Shown in pieces: positions 1 through 8,066 of a stretch of 40,976 bases of DNA. A program made the position numbers and the translations under genes. The notes below the pieces were generated by a model. The model was given only the letters and a program-made list of their open reading frames with translations, was not told where the DNA came from and did not search any database. The stretch covers positions 1 to 40,976 of the forward strand of contig JAFARE010000036.1 in NCBI GenBank assembly GCA_019245575.1. Reading direction: 5' to 3'. This DNA comes from Candidatus Dormiibacterota bacterium. GTDB lineage: Bacteria; Chloroflexota; Dormibacteria; Aeolococcales; Aeolococcaceae. Numbering within the stretch: position 1 is the stretch's first letter; the number at the start of each line of letters is the position of its first letter.

Positions 1-513
1 GTCGAATTCGGCATCTACGAGGGGCTGTTCCCCTCGTGGTTCGGCGATGCGCGAAGCGGCATCGTCGAGCGGCTGGTGCGGCTGGCCGGGTGGGTCCCGG
101 AGGACGTCGAGCTGGGCTTCCATCTCTGCTACGGGGATGCCCACCACAAGCACTTCAAGGAGCCCGAGGACAGCTCGAAGCTCGTTGACATCGCCAACGC
201 CCTCAGCGAGGAGGTGCACCGCCCGCTGCAGTGGATCCACATGCCGGTGCCGCGCTCCCGCATCGACGACGCGTACTTCGCGCCGCTGCGCGACCTGCGC
301 CTGCGCGACGACACGTGGCTCTACCTCGGCCTGGTCCACAACAGCGACGGCGTCGAGGGGACGCGGGAGCGCATCGCCGCGGCCCAAAGGTCGCGCGACC
401 GCTTCGGCGTCGCCACCGAGTGCGGCATGGGCCGGCGCCCGCCCGAGACCATTCCGGGACTGCTGCGGACCCATGCCGAGGTGTCGGCGCCGCTGGCGCT
501 CTCGCCTCGCTGA
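1..513 (+). CDS. MetE/UROD-like TIM-barrel protein, C-terminal fragment
   Basis: The reading frame is open from the first base, so the N-terminus lies outside the window and only about 170 C-terminal residues are visible. The sequence resembles the C-terminal zinc domain superfamily of cobalamin-independent methionine synthase (MetE). It has an HLCYGD segment where MetE has a His-x-Cys metal motif, and a TECGMGRR segment near the end, comparable to the late D/E-C-G motif that supplies another zinc-binding Cys in MetE. Stand-alone proteins of this type often sit in catabolic clusters and their substrates are mostly unknown. It ends 9 bases before the stop of the convergent ABM gene. The family assignment rests on motif recall and is moderate. 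Confidence 0.6.
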   Translation, partial: VEFGIYEGLFPSWFGDARSGIVERLVRLAGWVPEDVELGFHLCYGDAHHKHFKEPEDSSKLVDIANALSEEVHRPLQWIHMPVPRSRIDDAYFAPLRDLRLRDDTWLYLGLVHNSDGVEGTRERIAAAQRSRDRFGVATECGMGRRPPETIPGLLRTHAEVSAPLALSPR

Positions 514-522
514 GCCTCCGGC

Positions 523-825
523 TCAGGTCGCCGCGATGTTCAGCTCGCTGACGTCGAACATGCTCATGTGCGTCGGCGCCTGCAGCGGCACCCCGGCGCG
601 CTGGAAAGCCTCCATCAGGCCGCCCTGGCGCCAGCGCTCGAGGGCCTCCGGGCTCTCCCAGATCTCCACCATGCACCAGTTGCCACTGCGCGCCGGGCCG
701 GCGGCGTGGAACAGCGAGCCCTCCGGGCCACTCTTGTCGCCGAGCTGCTCGCGCACCGCGCTGCCGATGCGTTCCTGGACCTCCGCGTCCCCGCCGGGGA
801 ACTCCAGCACCACTCCGATTGCCAT
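523..825 (-). CDS. ABM-domain-like small protein (dimeric alpha-beta barrel)
   Basis: A 100-residue protein with the pattern of the antibiotic-biosynthesis-monooxygenase (ABM) / dimeric alpha-beta barrel family: an N-terminal strand (AIGVVLEF), a helix, a central strand with WCMVEIWESPEALERW and a closing segment. The conserved E-x-W-x-S-x-E-A-L region is typical. Such proteins act as cofactor-free monooxygenases on phenols and quinols, or as small dimeric ligand binders. The ATG is preceded by a clear AAAGGAG ribosome site. It is transcribed divergently from the gentisate-dioxygenase-like gene with a 119-base shared promoter region. The specific reaction cannot be told. Confidence 0.65.
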   Translation of the reverse strand: MAIGVVLEFPGGDAEVQERIGSAVREQLGDKSGPEGSLFHAAGPARSGNWCMVEIWESPEALERWRQGGLMEAFQRAGVPLQAPTHMSMFDVSELNIAAT

Positions 826-867
826 TCACCCACTCCTTTCACGACCGCCGTCCGGGCCCAATCCAAG

Positions 868-897
868 TTGACGTTGGCCTTCAGCCGAGCCTACGAT
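868..897 (+). promoter_or_regulatory. Sigma70-like promoter of the gentisate-dioxygenase operon
   Basis: TTGACG at 868-873, an 18-base spacer, then TACGAT at 892-897. The start of transcription would fall near 904, exactly where the first operator-like half-site begins. The same arrangement recurs upstream of four other genes in the window. Confidence 0.5.
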
Positions 898-903
898 GTA
901 TCT

Positions 904-938
904 CACTTTTTGGGAATGGCAAGCCGTATTTCAGGATC
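904..938 (+). promoter_or_regulatory. Operator-like half-sites upstream of the gentisate-dioxygenase gene
   Basis: Two copies of a recurring half-site: CACTTTTTGGGAAT at 904-917 and CGTATTTCAGGATC at 925-938. They lie between the -10 element and the ATG at 945. Related half-sites occur at 16112-16141, 19506-19578, 21199-21230, 33249-33277 and 37432-37471. Placement just downstream of -10 suits a repressor. The identity of the regulator is inference. Confidence 0.45.
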
Positions 939-944
939 AGCCCC

Positions 945-2045
945 ATGACTGAAGCTGCCGCCGAGCACGCCGACTTCTACGAGGACGTCGCCCGGCTCAA
1001 CGCTGTGCCCCTCTGGAGCCTGGCTGCGTCCACCTCGCCCGAGCCCCGGGTGTTCGAGCAGCCGCACGTCTGGCGCTGGAGCGACCTCTATCCGCAGCTG
1101 CTGCGCGCGGCTGAGGTCGTGGAGGTGGGCACCGAGCAGGCCGAGCGCCGCGTGCTGACCTTCAAGAACCCCGGGCTGCCGCCCATGGCCGTCGGCGCCA
1201 CGCAGACGCTCGTCGCGTCACTGCAGATCCTGCTGCCCGGCGAAACCGCTCCGGCGCACCGGCACACGTACAACGCGCTGCGATTCATCCTGTCCGGCAG
1301 CGGCTGCTTCACCACCGTCGAGGGTGAGGCGATCCCGATGAACCGGGGTGACCTGGTCCTCACGCCGCACTGGAAGTGGCACGACCACGCGCACGACGGC
1401 CAGAACGAGCCGATGGTGTGGATGGACGGCCTCGACTTTCCCTTCGTGCTCAACCTGCGCTCCGCGTTCTACGAGGACTATCCGGGCAAGGAGTCGCAGG
1501 CTGTCACGCGGCGCTCCGGTGAGAACGTCGCGCAGTTCGGCGGCGGCATCGTGGGCCAGCCGTGGCGCCGCGATGGCGCGCTGTTCTCGCCGCTGCTCGT
1601 GTACTCGTGGGACGCCGCGCGCGGCGCGCTGCAGCGCCTGCAGGACACAACCGAAGCGGACCCGTGGGACGGCTACATGATCGAGTACCTCAACACCGCC
1701 AGCGGCGGCCACGTGCTCGCCACCATGGCCGCCTATTTGCATCTCCTTCCCGCCGGCTTCCGTTCCCGGCCGCAGCGGCGCACGCCCAGCTCGGTCTTCT
1801 GCGTTGTGAGCGGGAGCGGCTTCAGCGTGGTCGCGGGGCAGAAGCTCGAGTGGTCGGAGCGCGACATCGTCGCGCTGCCCGGGTGGAGCTGGCACGAGCA
1901 CGTCGTCGAGAAGGACACCGTGCTCTTCCGGATGAGCGACGTGCCCATGCTTGAGCCGTTCGGGCTGGTGCGCGAGCAGCGCGCAGAGCGGCTGCCGGCT
2001 TCGCAGCCCGAACAGCAGCAGGTCGCCGCAGGAGCGGGCGGTTGA
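945..2045 (+). CDS. Gentisate 1,2-dioxygenase-type bicupin
   Basis: A 366-residue bicupin matching the gentisate / 1-hydroxy-2-naphthoate ring-cleaving dioxygenase family. These cytoplasmic Fe(II) enzymes open the ring of gentisate-type hydroxybenzoates with O2. The N-terminal cupin carries PGETAPAHRHTYNALRFI around residues 97-115, with the iron-binding HRH, and TPHWKWHDH around 139. The second cupin has LPGWSWHEH around 308. Length fits the family (about 340-370). The ATG at 945 is chosen because the sequence upstream of it is promoter-like. The stop overlaps the TTG start of the next gene, indicating translational coupling. Substrate could be gentisate or a substituted or fused-ring analogue. 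Confidence 0.85.
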   Translation: MTEAAAEHADFYEDVARLNAVPLWSLAASTSPEPRVFEQPHVWRWSDLYPQLLRAAEVVEVGTEQAERRVLTFKNPGLPPMAVGATQTLVASLQILLPGETAPAHRHTYNALRFILSGSGCFTTVEGEAIPMNRGDLVLTPHWKWHDHAHDGQNEPMVWMDGLDFPFVLNLRSAFYEDYPGKESQAVTRRSGENVAQFGGGIVGQPWRRDGALFSPLLVYSWDAARGALQRLQDTTEADPWDGYMIEYLNTASGGHVLATMAAYLHLLPAGFRSRPQRRTPSSVFCVVSGSGFSVVAGQKLEWSERDIVALPGWSWHEHVVEKDTVLFRMSDVPMLEPFGLVREQRAERLPASQPEQQQVAAGAGG

Positions 2046-3229
2046 CGGCAACCGCAGCGCTGTCCCGTCTGGGCGCGGAGGAGCTGCGCGAGCGGGCGCG
2101 TTCCCTGCTGCCCCGGCTCAGAGAACGAGTGGAGGTCACAGAGGAGCGCCGCCACATACCGCCGGAGACCATCGAGGACTTCCGCGACCTGGGGCTGCTG
2201 CGCATCCTCCAGCCGGCGCGGTTCGGCGGCCACGAGCTCGGATACGACGTCATCAACGACATCGCCATCGACCTGGCCGGCGCGTGCGCATCGAGCGCGT
2301 GGTGCTTCGTCATCCTCAACACCGGCAGCATGCTCGCCGGCTTTCCGGACGAGGCGCAGCACGACGTGTGGGATGCGAAGCCAGACGCGATCACGTGCGG
2401 CGTCTTCGCGCCCACCCCGCACGTGGCCCAGCAGGACGGCGGCTACGTGGTGCACGGGCGCTGGCCGTTCGCCAGCGGCAGCGACCACTCTGACTGGGCG
2501 ATGCTCGCCGGGCTCAATCTCGCCGGTGGCATACCCGAGCTTCGCTTCTTCCTCTTCCCGCGCAGCGACTACAGGATTGAGGACGACTGGTACGTCAGCG
2601 GGCTTCGCGGCACCGGCAGCAAGACGATCGTCATCGACGAGCCGACGTTCGTGCCCGCGCACCGCAGCATCGACATGGGCACGCAGCGGGAGGGCAAGAC
2701 GCCGGGCAGCCAGGTCAACACGTCGTGGCTGTACCGCATCCCCCTCGCCGCCACCTTCCCGGCGGGCGTGGCGGTGATCGGCGTCGGCATCGCCCGGGCG
2801 GCGTATGCCGCATGGGTCGAGGAGAACCGCACCAAGATGAACTACGGCGTCATCAAGGTGGCCGACTCGGTCGCCATGCAGATGCGCTGCGCGGATGCGG
2901 CCGCGCGAATCGACGCCGCCGACCTGCTTCTGCGCAACGACGTCGACTCCGCGCAGGCGCGCATCGCAAACGGCGAGGAGCTGACGTTGCTCGACAGGGC
3001 GCGGGCGCAGCGCAACGCGGCGTTCGCCACGCGCCTCTGCGTCGAGGCGGTGGACAACCTGTTCGAGGCGAGCGGCGGCAGCGGCCTGCACGATGGACAT
3101 CCCGTGCAGCGAGCCTGGCGCGACATGCACGCGGTGGCTGCGCACATCTCGTTGCGCTGGGACGGCAATGCAGAGCATTATGGGCGTATCACCTGGGGCC
3201 GCACCCCGGGCAATCCGTTCTTCTTCTAG
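2042..3229 (+). CDS. HsaA-like flavin-dependent monooxygenase (acyl-CoA dehydrogenase fold), copy 1
   Basis: A 395-residue protein of the acyl-CoA-dehydrogenase fold belonging to the group D, two-component monooxygenases (HsaA and HpaH-like). These hydroxylate phenolic rings using reduced flavin from a partner reductase. Visible family features are RHIPPETIEDFRDLGLLRI near the N-terminus, the FASGSDHSDW segment, GLRGTGSKT, and a C-terminus ending in NPFFF. It is a clear paralogue of the protein at 25745-26935, which has the same length and ends in NPFFH. A likely flavin donor is the reductase at 16186. The start is TTG overlapping the preceding stop, with GGAG about 10 bases upstream. Substrate is unknown. 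Confidence 0.8.
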   Translation: MTATAALSRLGAEELRERARSLLPRLRERVEVTEERRHIPPETIEDFRDLGLLRILQPARFGGHELGYDVINDIAIDLAGACASSAWCFVILNTGSMLAGFPDEAQHDVWDAKPDAITCGVFAPTPHVAQQDGGYVVHGRWPFASGSDHSDWAMLAGLNLAGGIPELRFFLFPRSDYRIEDDWYVSGLRGTGSKTIVIDEPTFVPAHRSIDMGTQREGKTPGSQVNTSWLYRIPLAATFPAGVAVIGVGIARAAYAAWVEENRTKMNYGVIKVADSVAMQMRCADAAARIDAADLLLRNDVDSAQARIANGEELTLLDRARAQRNAAFATRLCVEAVDNLFEASGGSGLHDGHPVQRAWRDMHAVAAHISLRWDGNAEHYGRITWGRTPGNPFFF

Positions 3230-3262
3230 GCGTATCAGGTGAGGGAATCAGGAGGGCAGACC

Positions 3263-3940
3263 ATGGACCAATTGACTGACAGCCGAGGGCGGACGCGTTC
3301 GCGTGCCGCCGCCATCGTGATGGCTGTTGCGGCGGCGACGATCGGAGTCGGGATGGGCGCACAGCATGTGTCCGCTGCCGGCGGCTGCCTGAGCGGCGGC
3401 TCGCCGACGACCACCACGATCGACGTGCAGTATCCGACGGGCACGTCCAACTGCGGGCCCTTCAGCTTCGGGCAGGTGGTGCACGTGGTTGGATCAGGCT
3501 TCAGCACAACCTCCGGCCAGACGGTGGTCGGCGTGGAGCTGTGCCTCAATGCGGCAGCAGGTGACTGCGATCCGAACACGACCTGTTTCACCGGCAATGA
3601 GACGACTGGATCGTTTGCGATCGACTGCACGCTCACCGGTGACAACTCGACTGGACCGGGCATCTATGTCACGCACTGTCCGCTCGGTACATGCACTGGT
3701 TCGCCGGTGCAGTGTACCGGGTCGAGTCCGACGGACCCGACCAACAACTGCCAGATCGGTGCGTCGAACTTCGCCACGCAGAGTCACACGCCGGCGGCGT
3801 ACGAGTACTTCTACACGGGAACCTCGCCGGTGGGAACGCCGGAGGTGCCGCTGGTAGCGCTGGTGCCGCTGGTGGGCGCCGGCCTGATCGGCGGAGGAAT
3901 GCTCTACCGGCGCCGCTCCGCACCCAGGCCCGCCCGGTGA
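3263..3940 (+). CDS. Secreted neocarzinostatin-like protein 1, single domain, C-terminal anchor
   Basis: A 225-residue exported protein. It has an N-terminal signal peptide (basic start, then a hydrophobic AAAIVMAVAAATIGVGMGA stretch, cleavage likely after VSA). One beta-rich domain (about 45-185) follows, then a hydrophobic C-terminal helix (PLVALVPLVGAGLIGGGML) with an RRR stop-transfer tail. The domain shows the hallmarks shared by four proteins here: a GQ-V-V-GSGF strand, Cys-x7-Cys-Asp-Pro-Asn-Thr, and a late CQIGASNF segment. These resemble the two disulfides and strand order of neocarzinostatin-type chromophore-binding proteins. This copy is the most divergent, with extra cysteines and a shorter first Cys spacing. 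ATG chosen for its GGAGGG ribosome site. It follows the monooxygenase by 33 bases. Confidence 0.65.
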   Translation: MDQLTDSRGRTRSRAAAIVMAVAAATIGVGMGAQHVSAAGGCLSGGSPTTTTIDVQYPTGTSNCGPFSFGQVVHVVGSGFSTTSGQTVVGVELCLNAAAGDCDPNTTCFTGNETTGSFAIDCTLTGDNSTGPGIYVTHCPLGTCTGSPVQCTGSSPTDPTNNCQIGASNFATQSHTPAAYEYFYTGTSPVGTPEVPLVALVPLVGAGLIGGGMLYRRRSAPRPAR

Positions 3941-3976
3941 GCTGACGCACAGAGAGAGCCGAAACAGCGCCGCTCA

Positions 3977-4072
3977 GGGCGGCGCCTCCGATCGGGCCCG
4001 CTGATGCGGGGCCGTCACGAGGCGCCGCCCATCCCGTAACCGGGTGGTGAACCCGGCCGCCACCGCGCGGTG
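3977..4072 (+). other. Structured intergenic element with three hairpins upstream of the GGDEF-EAL gene
   Basis: Three consecutive inverted repeats fill the 151-base gap. The first has 12-base perfect arms GGGCGGCGCCTC (3977-3988) and GAGGCGCCGCCC (4019-4030), with a near-perfect inner stem (CGGGCCCGC / GCGGGGCCG) in its 30-base loop. The second is CCGGGT / ACCCGG (4040-4045, 4051-4056). The third is CACCGCGCGGTG (4061-4072). There is no T-run, so it is not a standard intrinsic terminator. It could be a terminator-like 3' structure of the NCS-like gene or a structured leader of the cyclic-di-GMP gene at 4092. It does not clearly match the c-di-GMP riboswitch consensus. Confidence 0.5.
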
Positions 4073-4091
4073 AGGGGCCGAGTATGTCTGC

Positions 4092-6890
4092 GTGAAGGTG
4101 ACTCCACGCCTGCCGATCAGGCGGCCGGCGCACGCGCTCCCGCGCCTGCGCGACCTGAGCTTCCGTTCAGGTCCGCTGCTGGGTCGGGTGCGCTGGATGT
4201 TCCTCGTCTTCGCCCTGTCCAACGACCTCGTGGCGTGCCCGATCATCGCCTTCAGCCACGCCACACCTGCCGCCAGAGGCTGCGCCGCTTTCGGCCTTCT
4301 CTGGCTGGCGGGCTGGAGCGTTCGCTGCTCGAAGCGCGGGCACTTTCCATGGGCAGGGGATGTCGTGACCGGTCTCAGCCTGGTCGCGGTGGCATGGGGC
4401 GCCGGCTCCGTGGGCGAGACCCTCGGCGTCTTCTACGTCAACACGTTCCTGCGAGCCCTCTATGGTTCGCCGCCCCGAGTCGGGTTCGCCACCGCCATGG
4501 AGGCCGCTGCCTACGCCGTCTCATTGCAGGTCACGACCGGCATCAACGGCGAGCTCGTGTTCCAGGTCCCCGGCCTGGTCTTCACGGCAGCGATCCTCTG
4601 CTTCACGCGCATCGTGCTCGACCGCCACGAGGAGGCGCTGCGGCACGAGCACATCCTGCGTGAGACGGGAACCGTGCTGGTCGCAGCGACCACATTGGAC
4701 GGCATTCTGGATGCCGCGATCAGCGCGGCCGTGGTCCTCGCGGACAACTTTGAACATGACGCGCGCACGCACCTCGCCATCGGAGCCGATGAGCGCCTCA
4801 CCACCGTGCGCCGAGGCACGCACGAGGGCAAGGCGTGTGAGTCGCGACAGTTCGACCTGACCGACCTTCCGCCAGTCATGCAAGAGGCGCTGGCGCAGCG
4901 CCGGCCCAGGGTCATCGCCGGCATCGACTCACACGCCTTCTCGGGTTGTTTCGGAATGGAGCCACTCGCGTTCACCACCGTGATCGCGGTTGCAAACGAT
5001 GTGCAGCTGCTCGGCGCGCTCGTCCTTTCGACACAGCGGCGGCCGCCGCAGGACCTGGTGGCGGCAATCGCCGTCGCCTGCGGCCAGGTGGCGCTCGCCC
5101 TGCAACGCAACACGGCGAAGGCCTGGTTCGACCTCGCGGTTCGGAACACGTCGGACCTGTTCATGATCCTGGAGCGCGACACGACGATGCGCTATGTGAG
5201 TCCCGCCGTGCGTCCGATCCTTGGATACGAGCCGGAGTGGCTGATCGGACGGCGGTTCGATGAGCTCGTCCACCGTGACGACAGGCAGCGCTTCCATGAT
5301 TGCTGCGGCGCGCACGGCGCCGCAGACAAGCGCGTGACGGCGGAGTACCGCGTGGTGCACCAGGACGGCGGCGAGCGCGTGCTCGACTCGACGTTCAGCG
5401 ACCTGACCGACGACCCACTGGTCGGCGGCGTGCTCCTCAACACGCGAGACGTCAGTGAGCGCAAGGGGCTCGAGAACCGCCTGCGGGAGCAGGCGCTGCA
5501 TGATCCGCTCACGGGTCTGCCCAACCGGCGCCTGTTCATGGACCGGCTCGAGGTGCTGCTCGCGCAGCGGGATTCAGCAGCCGCTCGCTCCAGCACCCTA
5601 ATCTTCATCGACCTCGACCGGTTCAAGCTGATCAACGACAGCCTGGGCCACGCCGCGGGCGATGAGGTGCTGGCCGAGACCGCGCGCCGCCTGCTCGCCG
5701 TGGCGCGGCGCGGCGATACCGTGGCGCGCTTCGGCGGCGACGAGTTCGTTGTGCTCTGCCCGGAGCTGGACCGTGAGCAGGACGCGCGCGGCGCCAGTGA
5801 CCGCTTCGCGCGTGCGCTGGCGCAGCCGATGGAGGTCGCCGGACGCTCGATCGCGGTCAGCGCGAGCCTCGGGCTCGCGCTGACCTCCGGCGCGCACACA
5901 TCAGCGGATGCGCTCGTGCGCGACGCCGACGCGGCCATGTACCGCGCGAAGCAGCGCGGACGCGCCAGGACCGAGATCTTCGTGCAGGGGCCGCAGGAGG
6001 ATCGCAGCGAGCGCATGGAGCTCGTCCAGGATCTGCCCCGCGCGATTGCGGCGCGGGAGATCGTGCTCCACTACCAGCCGGCGATCGACCTTCACGACGG
6101 CCGCGTGCGCGCTGTGGAGGCGCTCGCGCGGTGGCAACACCCGAAGCTCGGGTTGCTTGCACCCGACCGCTTCATTCCGCTGGCGGAGGAGAGCGGCCTC
6201 ATCGTTCCATTGGGCCGCCTCATCCTGCGCGATGCATGCTTGCAGGCTCACGCGTGGCACCGCCAGGCTCCGACGGCGCCTCTACTTCGGATGTGCGTCA
6301 ACATCTCGCCCTCGCACCTCTGCCACGAGACCTTCGTCACAGAGGTGAGCGAGATCGCCGCCGCGACCGGCATCGACTCGGAAACGCTCATCCTCGAGGT
6401 CACCGAGTCGGCGCTGGTGGCCGACGAGGCCCGCTGCATGACCGCGCTGGCGGACCTGCGCCGGCTCGGCATCCGCGTCAGCATCGACGACTACGGCACC
6501 GGTTACGCGTCGCTCAGCTACGTGAAGCGCTTCAGCATGGCGACGGCGCTCAAGCTCGACCGCTCGTTCATCCGCGGCATTCCCGACGACTCGACCGACC
6601 TGGCCATCGTCAGCGCGATCATCGCGATGGCGCGAAGCCTCGGCATCCGCAGCGTCGCCGAGGGCGTCGAAACCGCGGAGCAGCTGCGCTCGCTGCTCGC
6701 GCTCCAGTGCGACGTGGGCCAGGGCTACCTGTTCGCGCGGCCCCTGCCGGCGGACGACTTCACCCAGTTCATCTGTAGCGGCTCCTGGCCGTACTGGCCG
6801 GTGCACCCCTCTCGGCTCGCCGCCGGCGCGCCGGGCGATGGGCCCGCTCGCGAGCCCAACCACGTCTTCGCAGCGCGGTCAGGAACATGA
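4092..6890 (+). CDS. Membrane GGDEF-EAL protein with PAS domain (cyclic-di-GMP turnover)
   Basis: A 932-residue multidomain signalling protein. Residues about 34-190 hold several hydrophobic helices (membrane sensor), about 195-340 a GAF-like region, about 347-470 a PAS domain, about 480-640 a GGDEF domain and about 655-910 an EAL domain. The GGDEF motif is intact at about 548-552. RRGD lies five residues before it and fits the inhibitory I-site RxxD. The EAL domain has EALARW (676), a DDYGTGYASL segment and an EGVE motif, so both synthase and phosphodiesterase activities look possible. The start is GTG at 4092, preceded by GAGGGG and by the three-hairpin element. It is the only obvious signalling enzyme in the window; a link to the catabolic genes is not shown. 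Confidence 0.85.
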   Translation: MKVTPRLPIRRPAHALPRLRDLSFRSGPLLGRVRWMFLVFALSNDLVACPIIAFSHATPAARGCAAFGLLWLAGWSVRCSKRGHFPWAGDVVTGLSLVAVAWGAGSVGETLGVFYVNTFLRALYGSPPRVGFATAMEAAAYAVSLQVTTGINGELVFQVPGLVFTAAILCFTRIVLDRHEEALRHEHILRETGTVLVAATTLDGILDAAISAAVVLADNFEHDARTHLAIGADERLTTVRRGTHEGKACESRQFDLTDLPPVMQEALAQRRPRVIAGIDSHAFSGCFGMEPLAFTTVIAVANDVQLLGALVLSTQRRPPQDLVAAIAVACGQVALALQRNTAKAWFDLAVRNTSDLFMILERDTTMRYVSPAVRPILGYEPEWLIGRRFDELVHRDDRQRFHDCCGAHGAADKRVTAEYRVVHQDGGERVLDSTFSDLTDDPLVGGVLLNTRDVSERKGLENRLREQALHDPLTGLPNRRLFMDRLEVLLAQRDSAAARSSTLIFIDLDRFKLINDSLGHAAGDEVLAETARRLLAVARRGDTVARFGGDEFVVLCPELDREQDARGASDRFARALAQPMEVAGRSIAVSASLGLALTSGAHTSADALVRDADAAMYRAKQRGRARTEIFVQGPQEDRSERMELVQDLPRAIAAREIVLHYQPAIDLHDGRVRAVEALARWQHPKLGLLAPDRFIPLAEESGLIVPLGRLILRDACLQAHAWHRQAPTAPLLRMCVNISPSHLCHETFVTEVSEIAAATGIDSETLILEVTESALVADEARCMTALADLRRLGIRVSIDDYGTGYASLSYVKRFSMATALKLDRSFIRGIPDDSTDLAIVSAIIAMARSLGIRSVAEGVETAEQLRSLLALQCDVGQGYLFARPLPADDFTQFICSGSWPYWPVHPSRLAAGAPGDGPAREPNHVFAARSGT

Positions 6891-6929
6891 CGTCATCAAG
6901 GTCTGACTGCGCGTTTCCTCTAGGGCTCC

Positions 6930-7709
6930 TCAGGTCGACGTGTATCCGCCATCAATGGCCAGAATCGCACCGGTCATGAAGTCGGACGCGCGCGAGGAGA
7001 GGTAGAGGAGCAGGCCGGCGAAGTCTTCGGGCTCACCCAGCCGGCCGATCGGCGTCCGGGTGAGGAAGCGCTGGTACGCAGCCTGGTCCTCATAGATCCA
7101 TTGCGTCAGCTCGGTGCGGAACACATTCGGCGCTATGGCGTTGACGGTGATGCGATGTGGCCCCCATTCGATGGCGAGGCTCTTCGTCAGCAGGTCGATC
7201 GCCGCCTTGCTGGGGCAGTACGCCGTGTAGTTGGCGAGCCCGCGGACCCCGCGCTGCGAGGAGAGCAGGATGGCGCGGCCCCCTCTCCCCTGCTCGATCA
7301 TCACGCGGCCCGCCTCGCGGCAGAACAGCCACGTGCCCTTGACGTTGACGTCCATCACCTCGTCCCACTCGTCGATGGGAAACTCGACGATGGGGTGCAC
7401 GCGGTTCGTGCCGGCGGCGGTGACGAGGATGTCGATGCCGCCGAAGCGCTCGCGCGCCTCATCGATGATGCGCTTGACGTCGTGCGCCGAGTCCGGATGC
7501 CCGGCAGAATACGCGGCTTCGGCGCCGGCTTCGGTGATGCCTGCAACGATGGGGTCGAGCGCTTCGCTGCGCCGCCCGGTGAGCATGACCTTGGCCCCGG
7601 CGGCCGCGAGTGCCTCCGCGCTCATGCGGCCGAACCCCCCGGTCGCGCCGGTGATGACGGCAACCTTGCCGCTGACATCGAAGATGTTGGAGAGGTCCGG
7701 CAGTGCCAT
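6930..7709 (-). CDS. Short-chain dehydrogenase/reductase (SDR), copy 1
   Basis: A 259-residue classical SDR using NAD(P)(H). It has the Rossmann TGATGGFG motif near residue 21, a TAAGTN segment in place of NNAG, the catalytic Ser in LLSSQRG, the YCPSK (YxxxK) motif and a C-terminal AIDGGYTST typical of the family. It would oxidise or reduce a hydroxyl/keto group on an intermediate. It is the last gene of a minus-strand group with the cupin (15-base gap) and the cyclase-family hydrolase, and it converges on the GGDEF-EAL gene. The substrate cannot be inferred. Confidence 0.85.
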   Translation of the reverse strand: MALPDLSNIFDVSGKVAVITGATGGFGRMSAEALAAAGAKVMLTGRRSEALDPIVAGITEAGAEAAYSAGHPDSAHDVKRIIDEARERFGGIDILVTAAGTNRVHPIVEFPIDEWDEVMDVNVKGTWLFCREAGRVMIEQGRGGRAILLSSQRGVRGLANYTAYCPSKAAIDLLTKSLAIEWGPHRITVNAIAPNVFRTELTQWIYEDQAAYQRFLTRTPIGRLGEPEDFAGLLLYLSSRASDFMTGAILAIDGGYTST

Positions 7710-7724
7710 CGCTATCTCACGCGC

Positions 7725-8066
7725 TCACTGCGGTGGGTAGGGCATGACGACGAGCAGCGTCGCCACGCGGTTGCTCTCGTTGCGCACGCGGCGGTTCTCG
7801 CCCGGCGCCAGGTACACGCTGTCCATCGGCTGCAGCGTCACCTGTTCGGAGTCCGTCTCAACGAGCAGTTCCCCGTCGAGCAGCACGTAGATCTTGTGCA
7901 GCGGTGACGCGTCCCACTCCGCTGTGCCGCCGGGCAGGTAGTAGGAGCACCCGACCCAGTACGGCGCGTCGGCGCCGATGTCGTGGTGCTGCAGGTGCAT
8001 GGCGTGGACGTCGGCGTGCTTGGGCGGCGAGTACTTTCGCGCCTCCGCCAGCCGCGTGACGTTCAC
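7725..8066 (-). CDS. Small single-domain cupin
   Basis: A 113-residue protein with a single cupin barrel: YLPGGTAEWDASPLHKIYVLLDGEL around 43-68, then a second half with LQPMDSVYLAPGENRRVRN. The first motif lacks the usual HxH (Asp/Ser in place), so classic metal binding is uncertain. Similar small cupins serve as isomerases, binding proteins or quality factors in catabolic operons. Its start overlaps the stop of the upstream cyclase gene by 4 bases, so the two are probably translated together. The precise role is unknown. Confidence 0.65.
   Translation of the reverse strand: MNVTRLAEARKYSPPKHADVHAMHLQHHDIGADAPYWVGCSYYLPGGTAEWDASPLHKIYVLLDGELLVETDSEQVTLQPMDSVYLAPGENRRVRNESNRVATLLVVMPYPPQ

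Noticed and set aside
1733-3178. A 481-codon open frame on the minus strand
   Set aside because: It is antisense to the cupin and HsaA-like genes, with biased composition and no motifs.
3977-4091. A class I cyclic-di-GMP riboswitch ahead of the GGDEF-EAL gene
   Set aside because: A few bases resemble the consensus near 3945-3960, but the conserved core and receptor elements could not be matched, so only a structured element is claimed.
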